Position numbers and translations under genes: made by a program
NCBI GenBank assembly: GCA_024867545.1
Contig: JANFNE010000046.1
Location: 1 to 64,000 of the forward strand
Reading direction: 5' to 3'
Source of the DNA: Phytopythium helicoides
Lineage: Eukaryota; Oomycota; Peronosporomycetes; Pythiales; Pythiaceae
Length of the DNA stretch: 64,000 nt
Notes under the pieces: generated by a model
Told to the model about the DNA's origin: nothing
Database searches by the model: none
What the model saw: only the letters and a program-made list of their open reading frames with translations
Shown: positions 43,622-54,775 of the stretch, piece by piece
Layout: each line of letters opens with the position of its first letter
Position numbering within the stretch: position 1 is the first letter of the stretch

Positions 43622-46315
43622 CTACTTCAGCAGTGAGCCCGGCTGACGATATGTGTCGCCAAACGAATTGAAGCGACGATCGCCCTCATTGTCGCCGTAG
43701 AAGCCGCTCGGCATGGCATTTCCAGCCGATAGCGACACAATTGCCGGGTCATGGAACGACGGCACTGCGCTTGACGAAAAACCCGAGTCGCCTTGCCACG
43801 TGTCCATCCCAGAAGGTGCTCGCATAGCACCACCACCAGTGCTATGACTGCGTTGAAACAGGCGTCGACCACTAGATTGGGGCACCCCCTGCCCACCCAC
43901 CGAGCTCTGGAAGTCACCGCCGTAGCTGATGTTCACATTTGGCAGCATCTGCTGAAGGAATGCCAGTCCATTCCCGCTACCCGAGTCCATCACATTGCTC
44001 ATGCTGTTGCTTGGCATGCTTGCAGTGCGATGCAAGCCATGATACGATCCTCCTCCACTCGGGGGAAGCGGTGGCATCACCGGCGCCGACGACTGCGAGC
44101 CACCCAAAGACGGGAACATTGACGCCTCGTGCGGCGAAGGGAACGACGTGGTCCTGTCATATCCATTGAACGATTGGCGATTCCCCAGCCCACTGTCAAA
44201 TAGGTCCCCGCCATTCGCTAGCGGATTTCCTCGCGGGTCACCACGTGAATTGGCAAATGCAAAGCGCGACGTGCCGTTTGTCGGTGTTCCATGCGTCAAA
44301 GGGGTCGAGCTCAGCTCTACACCCAACAACCCTGCAAGCGCCGTCGAAGACTCGGTGCGCTGGCTGAAGATGGCATCTATCGACGCGAATGATGATGAAG
44401 ACATAGCCGACTGAGGTGGCAGCGCCGGAGCTTCCAGTGTCGCAGAGCTACCCCATGAAGCATCGCTCTTTGCGTTATTGCTATTGCGGATGCCGCCGTC
44501 GAAGCCGAGGCCAAAGGGGCTGAACACAGTCCCTCCACCTAGCGTAGCCCCTGTGTCGTCCACGTCGTCTGAACGAGCCGCCACTGTACTCGGAAATGGC
44601 TGTGCCCATGCAGGCTGCTCAACAGTTGAACCCGTAGCGAGCTTTAATGCTTCAAGAGGACCCACAACAGTCTCCACAACCTCTTCCTTAACTTCGTGAG
44701 CAAAAGAGGTATCCACACGCAGGTTCGGCTTGGTAGATGTGTTTGGTATAGATGATGTGGTTTTTGCTTCTGTAGTTCTTGCGCTAGATAAGCCTGCTTT
44801 TGCTGCTTCTGCTGCTGCCGGGGGTCGAGGACTTGCTGTGCCTGCCACAATCTTACTATAAGGCTCATCTCGACTAACACTTCGAGGCAAACGACGCGAT
44901 CCGGGAGAAATAGAGTCTGAACTGGAATCTTCGCTTGTATCCAATCTGATAGGAGTAGCCGTCTGTCTGGATATAGTGTGACTTGGTGTTCCATTTGGCC
45001 GTCTTCGACTAACACCAGGCAGTGGAGACGCAGCAGCGGCCGCGGCAGCAGGGGGTGGTGGTGTGGACGAAGGCGATGATGAAGAATATAATTCTGTCCG
45101 GTCGTCATCGTTGTCATCGTCCTTATACCGGTCATTTCGTCGACCTGGCGCTGGTGGAAATCGCGAGCCCATTCGAGGATCTGAGCCTGTGGAGACTCCC
45201 GTCACCTCCCGGAAGGCCTTGCCTGAGTGGAGGGCTATATTCACAAAGTTTCACGACAGTGAGGGAAAAAGTGCAAAAGAGAAAAAAAAAAAAAAAAAAA
45301 CAGTGAGCCTCCTCCACGCACCGGTTTGCATCTCCTCCTTGGTGAAGCTGTCCTCCGGGTCGCCGAGCTCGTGCAGGTACAGGCACTCGGGGTTGTTGCA
45401 CTGGAGATTCCGCAGGAAGAAGTTACAGTACTTGGTCGTCCCGAACGATGCTCTAAAAGTCGACGGAAGGAAGAGTGAGCGTCCGTCCAGCCGAAAACCA
45501 GCCAGAGCACTTGCTACTCACCTGAGCAGCGCGCCGTCGAGTAAGAATCCGTCCACTGCCATGATACACTGCAGTGCGTCGTCCTTGCGCGCGAACGTGA
45601 TGTAGGCGCTGGCCGTGGCGTTGGAGCGGTCCCCGTGCAGGTGCGCCTTGTTGACCACGGCCTTGACGATCTTGCCGTACTGGCCGAAGCACTCGTCCGA
45701 GCGCAGCACCTGTCCACAACGCCTGAGTCGCGCGTCCACACCGTCCACACGTCTGCGGACGCTCGCACCTCCTCGTCCGTGAAGTGCTGCGGCAGCCCAA
45801 TGACGTACACCAGGTTGCGCTGCATGACGCGCACGTTGGCCAGGTTCTTGCGGTTCACGGGCGGCGGGCGGGCCTGCGCGGCCGAGCGGCGCTCGCTCTT
45901 CTCTCGCTGCTTGCGCTGCTTGGTGCGCCGCAGGACGCTGGGAGCACACGGAGTCAGATCCACAAGTTGGTCCACAGCGGTCCACAGCGTGGACGGGAGC
46001 AGGGAAGCGAGCAAGCCACGCACTCCTCGCGGTCCAGCGGGTTCTTGTGCTTGGACAGCTCCGCGTACGGCGCACGGCACGCGGGGCAGAGCCCGTTGTA
46101 CTCGTTCTTGATCTGGTGCCAGCACCAGAGGCACACCTGCGGGCGTCCGCAGTCAGCGTCCGGCGTCCACACGGGGCCACAGGCGGGACCGGCCACACGT
46201 CCGCAGGTCCGCCACGCACCTGGTAGCCGCACGGACACGCGTTGAACGTCTTGTCCGTCAGGTCCAGCTCCTCCATGCACAGCGGGCAGCACTCGGGCTC
46301 CTCGTCGTCCGCCAT
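43622..46315 (-). CDS. CNOT4: CNOT4/Not4 E3 ubiquitin ligase (CCR4-NOT complex)
   Basis: Ubiquitin ligase of the CCR4-NOT complex, acting in mRNA decay and co-translational quality control. Six exons: 46315-46220, 46136-46024, 45937-45769, 45709-45522, 45452-45322, 45222-43622; 765 aa; all phases agree. The RING (about 9-55) is the C4C4 type: CCPLCMEELD, CPCGYQVCLWCW, CPACRAPY. A helical linker (LRRTKQRKQREK) precedes an RRM (about 90-185, RNLVYVIGLPQ ... ASAYITF) and a C3H1 finger (TTKYCNFFLRNLQC...CLYLHELG), then the diagnostic DSFTKEEMQTGKAFRE. The remaining 530 residues are disordered, rich in Ser, Gly and Pro. The last intron (45223-45321) contains an uninterrupted run of about 19 T on the coding strand. 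Very strong match to the family in order and motifs. Confidence 0.95.
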
Positions 46316-46762
46316 GGCTCGCTGCGTCGTCCGCGCTCGATGCTCGATGCGCCACTCGCGGGGGCGCTCGTGACCCTTTCAGTTGTGGTCATGGGGGCGA
46401 GGAACAACCTGTCGCGGGCTTATGGACGCTGCGCCCACGGTACCCCCCGCCCCGGAACCCAACCCTACCCGCGCGCCTGATGTGGATCGAAAGTGCCGCC
46501 AGTTTCTTTTCTTTGGCTTCGGCGTGCTCTTGTAGAGGGTTTTAACGCCGCTCCCTGATTCTCCCTGTACGCGAACTGCTAGCCCCACTATGTGGACGCG
46601 CGGCTGACGTCCCACGCCACCACCAGACCAGAGTCGTCCGCGCGCGGATCCCAAGAGGTCGTCGTCGTCCCCAGTCAGTTGTCAAGTGCGCCCGTGGCCG
46701 TCCGCAGCCACACGTCCGCGTCCGCACGTCGTCCGCGTCCGCATCCACACGTGCGCGCGGCC
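46316..46762. promoter_or_regulatory. Divergent promoter region, CNOT4 (-) and 46763 gene (+)
   Basis: 447 bp between two outward-facing start codons. The right half (46699-46745) is packed with GTCCGC/GTCCAC hexamers like those upstream of the Arb2-FYVE kinase. No separate gene is seen. Confidence 0.5.
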
Positions 46763-47419
46763 ATGAGCGGCCACGCGCTGCCGCCCGTGTCCTTCTTCCC
46801 GACGGCCAAGGAGCTGTCGAGCGGCATCCAGTGGGTCAAGGACCACCCGGTGCTGGCGGCCGCGGCGGCCACGGCCGTCTCGGTCATCACCTACCTCAAC
46901 ACGGCGGGGCCCGAGGCGTCCGCGCCCGTCCAAAGCGCTGCGGACGACGGCCGCGCGCCGTCCGCGTCCTCGTCCGCGTCCTCGTCCTCGTCCACAGCGG
47001 ACCGCCGCGCCCTCAAGTCGGCCGTGCGCTCGCCGCTGCCGCCGGACGCCGAGGGGGCGAGCGGCAAACTGTCGGCGGCCGTGAGCTGGTGCGACGAGCA
47101 CGGCGGCAGCCTCACGCAGGTCTTCCAGGACGAGGCCGTGGACGAAGCGGACGGCGAGGACCTCGGCGCGGACGACGGCGCGGACGCCATCGACCTGGAC
47201 CGGCCGCTGGTCCGCAGGCGCGGCCTGCGCAAGAGCGTCACGGCCGCGCGGCTGACGGACGAGTCGGCGGCCACCAGTCCGCACGAGCCAGAGCCGCCCG
47301 CGGACGCCGAGTCCCCGCAGTGGGGGTGGTACGTCCCCATCACGCCACCGCAGGACGCGTTCCTGGCCCAGCTGCCGCGCGCCATGGCGGCCGCGCAGCC
47401 GGTGGGTCGGCGGGGCTGA
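46763..47419 (+). CDS. Unknown small protein with one hydrophobic segment
   Basis: 218 aa if translation starts at MSGHALPPVSFF (46763); the frame is open back to 46592, but that part encodes the hexamer-rich 5' region, so the internal start is preferred. One Ala-rich hydrophobic segment lies at about 33-55 (VLAAAAATAVSVITYL), so the protein may be membrane-anchored. Two compact motifs sit in acidic disorder: VSWCDEHGGSLTQVF (about 112) and PQWGWYVPITPP (about 190). I do not recognise the family. A Ser run is encoded by a TCCTCG repeat. Divergent from CNOT4. Confidence 0.65.
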   Translation: MSGHALPPVSFFPTAKELSSGIQWVKDHPVLAAAAATAVSVITYLNTAGPEASAPVQSAADDGRAPSASSSASSSSSTADRRALKSAVRSPLPPDAEGASGKLSAAVSWCDEHGGSLTQVFQDEAVDEADGEDLGADDGADAIDLDRPLVRRRGLRKSVTAARLTDESAATSPHEPEPPADAESPQWGWYVPITPPQDAFLAQLPRAMAAAQPVGRRG

Positions 47420-47483
47420 GGCCGTAGGGAGCAAGCAGTGCGTGTCGTGCCGTTCGTTGCAATATAAGGCGTTCAAGATCTCG

Positions 47484-49339
47484 TCACTCGATCGCCACGG
47501 TAGATTCCAGCCGCTCTAGCCGTCGCTCGCAGTCCGCGTCCGCGAGGCGGTCCACCATTGCGTCCACACAGAGTCGCACCTGCGAGTCCGTGCCGATTGC
47601 CTCGAGCGACCACGTCACGTAGTCATACACCCCGCGGCATTCGTTTGCGTGGGTCGCCGACCACCGCTCAAGCTCGTCGACACGCTGGCCGCCTTGCTGC
47701 TGCTGCTGCTCAAGCTGCTGCAGCAAAATCAACAGCTCATCATGGCGAGCACGAATTTGCTCCACAAGCTGCAGCACCTTGTTGTCGATTCGCTCTTCGC
47801 CCTTCACCTCAAAGGCGGGCTCCTCAACGTGTAGCTGGGTGCTTGGCTGCCCCACTATCATCTCGAATGTAGTTCCGTCAACTTCGACCTCGACGCGTGG
47901 CGCCTCGGAAGGAATCATCATCTTCGCGAATTCACTTTTCACTTCTTCTAGCGCTGCATCTAGTCGATTAACCATTTGATTTCGCTCAATCTCCACATAC
48001 CCGGACAGTTTGGTTGCCATCTTCGCCTCGCTAGCACTGACGAGGGACTCCATCTCCTGCCGCACCGCGTCCACCTCGCTCTGTACCTGTTCAACGCGGG
48101 CAATATTCTTCGTCTGCTTTGACATTTTGACAACTAGCGCGCGTGAAGCATCGGTCGTTTTGATTAGTTCATCGACTTTTCGACGCAACTTATCGTCTCC
48201 CTGCTGTCGAGCTTTGACTTCAAGTGGCAGTACGCTCTCTAGGGAGGCGAGTTTTCGCTGCATCTTGAAAGCCAGCTCGCTCATTGCATCATGAAGACCT
48301 AGGAGTGACCCTCGAAACTCTTCTTCGCTCGTGGTCAAAGCATTTGTAAACGCAGCAAATCCAGACACAATGCATTGAGCCAAGTTGAGGTGTTTTCCAT
48401 CCGTGTCTGCTGCGAGCATCTGGATTGAGCGCTTTGCAGCTCCAAGCTCGCCGTGTATCCATCGCTCCAGCTCGGCAAAGTGGTCGTTTACATGCGATAG
48501 CTCCACAGATAATAATGCGCCACGCTTGGCATCTGCTGATAAAATATGCTGGCGACACTCGTCCGTGAGTCTAGTGACAGTCTCTATTTTGTCTGCTGCA
48601 AGTCGATGCTGCACTTCTGCAGCAAGCTGTCTCCTTGCACGCTCAGCTGCAGCGTCATGATCATCGAACCGTCGGCGCCAATCACTACGCTCCGCTTCCC
48701 ACTCGAGCCGGAGCTGTTGCAGATCGCGGTGGACGTCGTCCAGTAAATGTTGCTGTCTTCGGAAGTCTTGATGCCTCACAGTTGGTGACGAGGACTGCTG
48801 CACCATTGTACTCTGCTGGGGTTGTTGATCCAGTTTCTGATGCGTATCGTCGGCAAGCAACTGGAGCGAGCTGTCAACTTTTCCGATGTGCTGGCCTAAT
48901 CGAGCCACCTTGTTCGTGGAGTAAAAGTGTTAAGAGAACAATACTTCGAAGTACTTCGGAGTAGAAGAAAGATTTGTTCTTACCTCTGCCAAAAGTAGAG
49001 CTGCTTTTTGCTGTTCTCGCTGCTGATTCGTAGCGTCTGCCTGCAGTTTAGAGTTGAAAGCGAGTGCAAGTCGTTGCAGTTCTTCCATCACTACAAAGAT
49101 TCTCGTCAGCACAACATAACTTCATTGTGCAAATATACTACATTACCTGTTGATATCGACTGCTTCTCTTCTTCGCGCTCTTGTTGGCTGTTAGATAGCC
49201 AAAGTCGCATATGCTGGAGCTCGTCGCGTAACACTTCGTGCTCTTGCTCCAACCTTCGTAACTTCTCCAGCGCCAAATGCGACCCAACATCCAAGTCTTC
49301 ATTTCGGTCTATCCAGTTATCCGTGTCAGAGTTGGGCAT
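47484..49339 (-). CDS. Coiled-coil protein of unknown function
   Basis: Three exons, 49339-49147, 49090-48984, 48908-47484, 574 aa; introns of 56 and 75 nt, phases 1 and 0. Nearly the whole chain is predicted helical with heptad-like spacing (LEKLRRLEQEHEVLRDELQH near 25; long coils at 95-430). A short Gln tract (LEQQQQQGGQ, from a CTG run at 47695-47710) lies near 495. No known domain is recognised; a cytoskeletal or centrosomal/flagellar structural role would fit but is inference. The start ATG lies 18 bp after the stop of another minus-strand frame. Confidence 0.75.
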
Positions 49340-49356
49340 TCGGCAATTTTTTTTTA

Positions 49357-49539
49357 TCAGTAAAACAGAGAAGGCGTGCCTGTCGACCCTTTTGCTAATA
49401 TCGGCGGGGCTCGGAAAATGTTCCGCGTGGTTGCATCGCTTGGTTCTCTGGAAGAGAGCCCAAAGGTTCCTGGCCCTGGACTGGCAGACGACCCTGAGAC
49501 TGCATTGTTGTTGGACGCACGATGAATCGGCGGCAGCAT
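49357..49539 (-). CDS. Possible small gene or upstream exon
   Basis: A 60-codon frame from an ATG at 49539, open upstream to a plausible splice acceptor (TCTTGCAG at 49635-49642). It encodes a polar peptide with SPGPGTFGLSS, reminiscent of Pro-Gly-rich flagellar repeats, and ends PSLFY. It ends 18 bp before the coiled-coil gene start. It might be the last exon of a small gene whose first exon I could not fix, a uORF, or noise. Confidence 0.25.
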   Translation of the reverse strand: MLPPIHRASNNNAVSGSSASPGPGTFGLSSREPSDATTRNIFRAPPILAKGSTGTPSLFY

Positions 49540-49806
49540 CGCTCGCTTTCTCTTGATGGCAGTAGTGAGAGAACCGCTTGCAAAAATAGGCTCGAGAAGA
49601 AAAACCGACCGTTTTCGGTGGCCGGCAATATCTGCAAGATGAGACAAAGAAATCAAGTCAGCCTGCCACGACAGCCAGGCTTCACGAAGGCACTCGCGTC
49701 TCTCGCTCTCTCAAAACGTCGGTCACTGCTATTTCCTGTAAGCGCGGGTGAGCTCCCAGTGTTTGTTTGGTTTCTACTGCCCAGTCGCTCTGTATGTGCA
49801 TCCCCC

Positions 49807-52264
49807 TCACTTTTTGGATGTCTTCTTGGTCGGGGACGCTGCCGGCTGAGACTTCGAGGTGTCAGCAGCCTCGGTCGGTGCCGAAGCGTCTGCCTCATCA
49901 CTTGCGCTAGGCGAGGGTTCCCTATTCGCAACACAATTGAATCGTCAGCACAGCTACGAGAGTTTCTCTCCATGTATTCCAGCATACCGTGGCAGGGGAG
50001 GTTGGGGAGCGGGGCCTCCAGGGGCTCGACCATTTCCGTGGAATCCACCTTTCATGCCATGGTTTAAATCCTCGATTAGTTTGATTTGAATGTCTCGAGA
50101 TTGCGAGCGCCCGTACCTCCATAGCCGCCGTTGTAGTATCCGCGCTGGTGGTATCCGTGCTGAGAGTGCCCACGGTGATTGCCACTTCCCATCCGGACAT
50201 TCTGCTGGGGTGGCATCATGGGCGGGTACATCGGCATCATGCCGTTCGGTGCCATGGGAACGCCATAGCCATACGGAGCACCCATCATCTCCGCTCCCTC
50301 CTCCATGGGAGCTCCCATGGCATCGTATCCCCATTCCTCCGGCCCAGGACCGTATGGAGGCATGCCCATCTGATGGTAGGGCATCTGGTACTGCTGAGGT
50401 GGCGGGTACATGCCTGCGGCCGGATACACCGCAGGTTGCGCAAACTTCGGTGTGAACTCAGCAGCTGACGCGCTGAGCTTGAACTCCTTTGCATTCGGGT
50501 TAAGACCCTTCTTCTTAGGAGCTTCTTCTGATTTTGCCTCCACTTTCGACTCAGTCTTCGGTTCTGTCGCCGCCTTGGTCTCACTTGCCTTTCCCTTCGT
50601 TGCGTCGTCTTTTCGCTCCTTTTGTACAGCAGGCTGCTTTGCGTCGGTGGTCTTCTTGTCACTTTTCGCCTTCTTTGTCTCCTTCGCTGCCTCCTTTCCG
50701 TTCGCCTTGGGTGGAGCTGCATCGGTTTGCTTGGGCTCCACAGCCACTTCTTGCTCGGAAGAAGCACTATTAGGTGCTGAGGATGATGGATGAGTGGGCG
50801 GCGCTGGGTCAGCAGCCGGCGCAGATGAGCGACCCTTGACCGCGTCACTAAACGACAGCGGCTTGGCAGGGGCAGCAGTCGGTGTCACACTCGGCGCCGC
50901 TTTTGGCGCGGGCGTTGATGATGCTGTGGGCGTGCCCGTTGAAGACGGGGGTGGAGATGGCACTGACGCAGCCTTGTCTCCTTTGGCTTTGGCGCCGCCG
51001 CTGGTTTGTCGTTGAGCGTTCCGAAGAGCAGGAGGAATGTACGAGTTCGGCCCACGCGCTGAAGATGACGAGCGATGAGAATTCACGTCATGAACCAGTC
51101 GATCACACAAAGTCGCACCTGAAAGCGGCGCTCCACCCTTCGTTCGATCCACCGAACTGTAGCGAGCCTCCTCGTCCAACCCATCATCCTGAACACGTTG
51201 ACCACGCTCTTCCTGCAGGTGGAAGTTGTTCGTGGCTTGACGCTCAATCTCCTGCGCAATACGCTCGGCCTCGCGCGACTGCGCAGCCGACAGCTTGGTC
51301 TTGTCAAGCTTTGTCGTGTACAGGTTCTCGTCAAAGCCCGAGACCACTCCAAAGAGCTTTTGGTTGGCCTCGAACTGGTTCCAGTTGTTCTAATCGCGTG
51401 AAAAAATGTCCATGCATGAGTCTCAGCCGCCAACCTACTTGCCAACTCGAGCCCCATACGCACCTTGGACGATCGCCGGCGGGGTTCCTCAAGTCCTCCC
51501 GCATCCAGGGACGGGTCCAGCCACGATGACGCCACCTCCAACTCCCGACCGAACAGGTGCTCCGTCTTCTTGCCGCTGATCTCCGTGTCCGTGCGAAAGC
51601 CGCTCGTCGCCGCCGCCGGGAGCGCGCTGTCTGTGTAGTTGACGACGCCATCCACCGCCAGATGTGCGATCTGCTGGCGCTTGAATATGACGGTGCTCCC
51701 GCTCTCGAACGGCTCCGCGCTCTCGCTCTGCACGTCAACGCCCACGCGCGTCAGCTACGGCCTAGTCCTCGCCACCGCAGTGGCTGCGTACCAGACGCTT
51801 GGCGCTCTTGAGCACGAGCGAGAAGTCGTCCGGGTCGATGCAGTCCAGCACGCCCGCGAAGCGCGCGCCGTCCGCGAGCTGCACGTCCACCGCCTTGCCC
51901 TGTTCACCGCAACTCGCGCATCAGCTCTCCTCGCGCGAGCACCTCTCGTCTCGGCCGTCGCACCACCAGGAACCGGAACGCGAACAGCGCGCGGTGGCGC
52001 AGCAGCCGCTGGTGCTCGTCTGCAGCATTCCAACCGTCAGCGCCTGGCCCCCAACCGCCAGCAGACCGCCGTCCCCACCGCTGAAGCCGCTCGGGGGCGC
52101 CGGGGCGGCCGCGAAGCCCGGCGGCGCGCGGCCCGCCGTCTTGGGCTTGTCCTGCGTCCTGCGGGGCCAGAAAAACCGTGAGGGAGAGCGCGCGACCTGC
52201 GCGAGCGAGCCGCGCACTTCTTCTTGCCGCCCTTGGGCTTGGCGCCGCTCTTGCCGCTCTGCAT
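49807..52264 (-). CDS. Ataxin-2 (Lsm/LsmAD/PAM2 RNA-binding protein)
   Basis: Stress-granule and poly(A)-binding-protein partner that regulates translation and mRNA stability. Eight exons: 52264-52218, 52158-52079, 52019-51964, 51899-51792, 51754-51464, 51389-50117, 50048-49988, 49921-49807; about 676 aa with all phases closing. The Lsm fold reads FRFLVGKAVDVQLADGARF ... CIDPDDFSLVLKSAKRL; the LsmAD reads WNQFEANQKLFGVVSGFDEN then LYTTKLD; the PAM2 motif is LNPNAKEFKLSASAAEF (about 510). The C-terminus is rich in Met/Pro/Gly/Tyr and then SPTKKTSKK. The intron 51755-51791 is only 37 nt and should be checked. If the intron at 50049-50116 is retained, translation ends GARNLETFKSN. An alternative upstream start is at 52327. 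Confidence 0.85.
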
Positions 52265-52581
52265 GGCGGGCGGGGAGCTCCGGAGGCGAGGGGGAGGTGG
52301 CGACCGATCGAGCAGAGTGGGCTGCAACCTTCGCGCCAGTACCGTGAGCGGTCCCCATTTGGCAACCCAACGCGCTCAGCGTGTGGACGATCGGCGCCCG
52401 ACCTCCCCCAAGCGGCAACCAAGATCTGCACACGAAGCGCACCACCGGACGGCGCCGAATACAGGACCAACAGCTTCAACCAGGTCAGGCGCCAACGGAT
52501 CAATGCGGCGTGGTGGTGCTCTAAGTTAGAACGCGTTGCTGCTGTATTGCCCACTCAAAACCCGCTCGTCGCCTACGATTA
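52265..52581. other. Spacer between DnaJ and ataxin-2 genes
   Basis: 317 bp holding the 3' flank of the DnaJ gene and the promoter of ataxin-2; both genes run on the minus strand. No other gene is seen. Confidence 0.5.
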
Positions 52582-53979
52582 CTAGCGGAAGTGCACGTTG
52601 AACGGCACGGTCTGCAGCGTCAGGTCGCCGCCCACGGCTCGCTCCATCGTGGCCGAGAGCGCGTCGGGAGTGAACGACTTGGCGTCGTGCACGCCCACGC
52701 GCGCCTTGCCCTTCTTGGTGCGGATCACCAGTAGTTGCGGCTCCTCCTTGCCCTTGGGCCTCTTCCCGCCGCGATCGCCGCGATGAGCTGCGAGCAGGTT
52801 GTCCACTACGCGCCCCTGCGACTTCCAGTCCACGTACGCGAACTTGAGGCCCTTGGCGTGGCGGAACTTCTGCGCAACCTCGCGAGCGACCTTCATCTGC
52901 TGCTCACGCGTCTTGGCATCGCTCGAGAGGACAAACACAGCGCACGTTGACGCTGAAGAGGCGGACGCAGGGCCATTCTTGCCAAGATTGCACAGCGTAC
53001 CTTCATTGCCGGCGTGGAGCTTCTCAATCTCGCCATTCGCGCGCATGCGCTGCAGCCGAGCAATGTGCTTTTCGATGGCAAAGTTGTACACGAGGTACTC
53101 GTCTAGCTCGCCGTCGTACTTGGTGGTCAGGCCTTCCCACACGTACACAAAGGTGGGGAAGCTCTTGGCTCCCATGGACTTGCAGAACGCGCCATGCTTG
53201 TCGCAGTTAACCGCGCCGACCTTGACCTTGCCCGTCAGATCGCGCGCGATGCTCTCGTAGTGGTCATGGAACTTGACGCTGGCCTCGTCCTGCGCCGAGT
53301 AGAACTGCACGAGCCACTCGTTGTTGGCGTCCTTGCCCGGGAACTTCTTGGCCGACAGCGGCCGCACGGGTGAGTCCTTGCCGTAGAGCGCTTGCTGGTG
53401 GTGCGGGTGGCCGTGGCGTCCATGCTGCCGCGCCTGCCCGAATCCGTCCATGCCGCTGAACTGGAACTCGCTGGGCATGCCTCCAAAGCCTCCCGCTCCT
53501 CCGAATCCTCCAAAGCCGCCGCCGCCTCCTCCGCCGAACCCGTGGCCGAAAATGTTCTCGAACATCTTGGTGAAGGAGGCCATGTTCTCGTCGCTCGTCC
53601 TGGTGCGGAAGCCCCCTGCTCCGCCAGGGAATCCGCCGTGTGCGCCGTGCGCGCCGCCGAACTGCCTGGCCTGGTCGTACTCGTCCTTCTTCTGCGGGTC
53701 CGAGAGCACCTCGTAGGCCTCCGAGACCTCCACGAAGCGCGCCTTGGCCGCCTCCTTGTCCTGCTCGTTGTCGACCTTGTCGGGGTGGAACTTGAGCGCG
53801 AGCGTGCGGTAGGCCTTCTTGAGCTCGCGGTCCGAGAAGTCCTTCTTGACGCCCAGCACCTTGTAGTAGTCCTTGCTCGGGTCCATGGCGCTCGCCCGCA
53901 GCGCCAGCAGCGCCAGCGCCAGCGCCGCCAGCGCCAGCAGCCGCGCGCTCGCTCCCATTCGGCTCGTCCTCGTGCTCAT
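52582..53979 (-). CDS. ER-lumenal DnaJ protein with inactive thioredoxin-like domain
   Basis: Hsp40 co-chaperone, 465 aa from the Met at 53979; the frame is open to 54123 but only the internal start gives a clear signal peptide ([19 protein letters not shown]). The J domain (about 35-105) has YYKVLGV, the HPD catalytic triplet in KFHPDKVD and [18 protein letters not shown] Gly/Phe-rich region (about 115-185) is followed by a thioredoxin-like fold ([37 protein letters not shown]). The canonical CxxC is absent: the position reads SAQDEAS, so no disulfide exchange is expected. There is no KDEL-type retention signal at the end (NVHFR). It resembles ERdj5/DNAJC16-like combinations with a lost active site. 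Confidence 0.87.
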   Translation of the reverse strand: MSTRTSRMGASARLLALAALALALLALRASAMDPSKDYYKVLGVKKDFSDRELKKAYRTLALKFHPDKVDNEQDKEAAKARFVEVSEAYEVLSDPQKKDEYDQARQFGGAHGAHGGFPGGAGGFRTRTSDENMASFTKMFENIFGHGFGGGGGGGFGGFGGAGGFGGMPSEFQFSGMDGFGQARQHGRHGHPHHQQALYGKDSPVRPLSAKKFPGKDANNEWLVQFYSAQDEASVKFHDHYESIARDLTGKVKVGAVNCDKHGAFCKSMGAKSFPTFVYVWEGLTTKYDGELDEYLVYNFAIEKHIARLQRMRANGEIEKLHAGNEGTLCNLGKNGPASASSASTCAVFVLSSDAKTREQQMKVAREVAQKFRHAKGLKFAYVDWKSQGRVVDNLLAAHRGDRGGKRPKGKEEPQLLVIRTKKGKARVGVHDAKSFTPDALSATMERAVGGDLTLQTVPFNVHFR

Positions 53980-54775
53980 GGCCGCGCGCATTCGCGAGTG
54001 GCGCGGTCGGGTCCGACGGCGAGCGGCGACCAACGACCGGCGGGCGTCCTTTGGCGTGCTGCCACGTTGGCGGCGCGCCCGGCAGGAGAAATTTCTCGAA
54101 TCAAATCCTTTTGCGCCAATCACACGCCTCCCACTGAGATGTTTTCAGCGAATCCGGGTGGTGCGTGCGTGGACGGGGCGCAAGTTGAAGTGCGCTTGGC
54201 GAGAGGAGCTCGAGGTGCCTGCCACCAGTGGTGCTGGTGCTGGTGCTGGTGCTGCTGGCGGCGGCGCGGGACGCAGCGACTGCGCTCGACTGCAGTCACG
54301 AGGCCAGCGAAGTAGTCACGCTGGTTGAGCGGCCCCCGCCGTTCCTGGAAGCTTCCGGCGCTTCGGGCCCTTTGGATGAAGCGATCTTCCACCCTTTCGT
54401 GGCTTGACGCGCGCGGAACGCAGGGCGACCGAGCTCAAGTCGAGCGCGCCATTAGCTCGCGCTGGCACAGGGTGGGCGAGCAACGATTGACTGTGTCTCT
54501 GCTGGGCTGTTGCGGTCTCGACACCTGCCGCGCTGCGTCGCGTGAGTGTTCCCGTGGTGCTTCAAGCTCGAAAGAAGAAGAAAGTGGACGTCGCCTCGCC
54601 GCGCTGTAGCTGGGACCCTTCCCTTTTCGGACCGACGTGTCTTCCCTCCCGCTCGGTTTCCTTTGCGTTCCGCTGCGCTTCCGGCTCACTTCCAGATCCG
54701 CCAGCTCGCGCGCAGGTTGAAGCGCCGCATACAAACGCCAAGAGGTCGCGACAGGCGCTGGGCTCCAGGCAACCA
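53980..54775. other. Divergent region between DnaJ (-) and ankyrin/FYVE/TPR (+) genes
   Basis: About 800 bp, presumably two promoters. Contains a GGTGCT repeat (54228-54258) and the 19-mer motif at 54727. The plus-strand frame at 54542-54775 that leads into the next gene is low-complexity and is not counted as coding. Confidence 0.5.
54727..54745 (+). promoter_or_regulatory. GCATACAAACGCCAAGAGG upstream motif
   Basis: Exact copy of the 19-mer at 34600-34618, here ending 30 bp before the ATG at 54776. Confidence 0.4.

Noticed and set aside
45283..45301. Run of A as the tail of a retroposed element
   Set aside because: It lies inside CNOT4 intron 5 and serves as T-rich intron sequence on the coding strand; no target duplication is seen.
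53392..54315. 307-codon plus-strand frame and polyproline frame 53450-53716
   Set aside because: Both are antisense to the Gly/Phe-rich region and J domain of the DnaJ gene.
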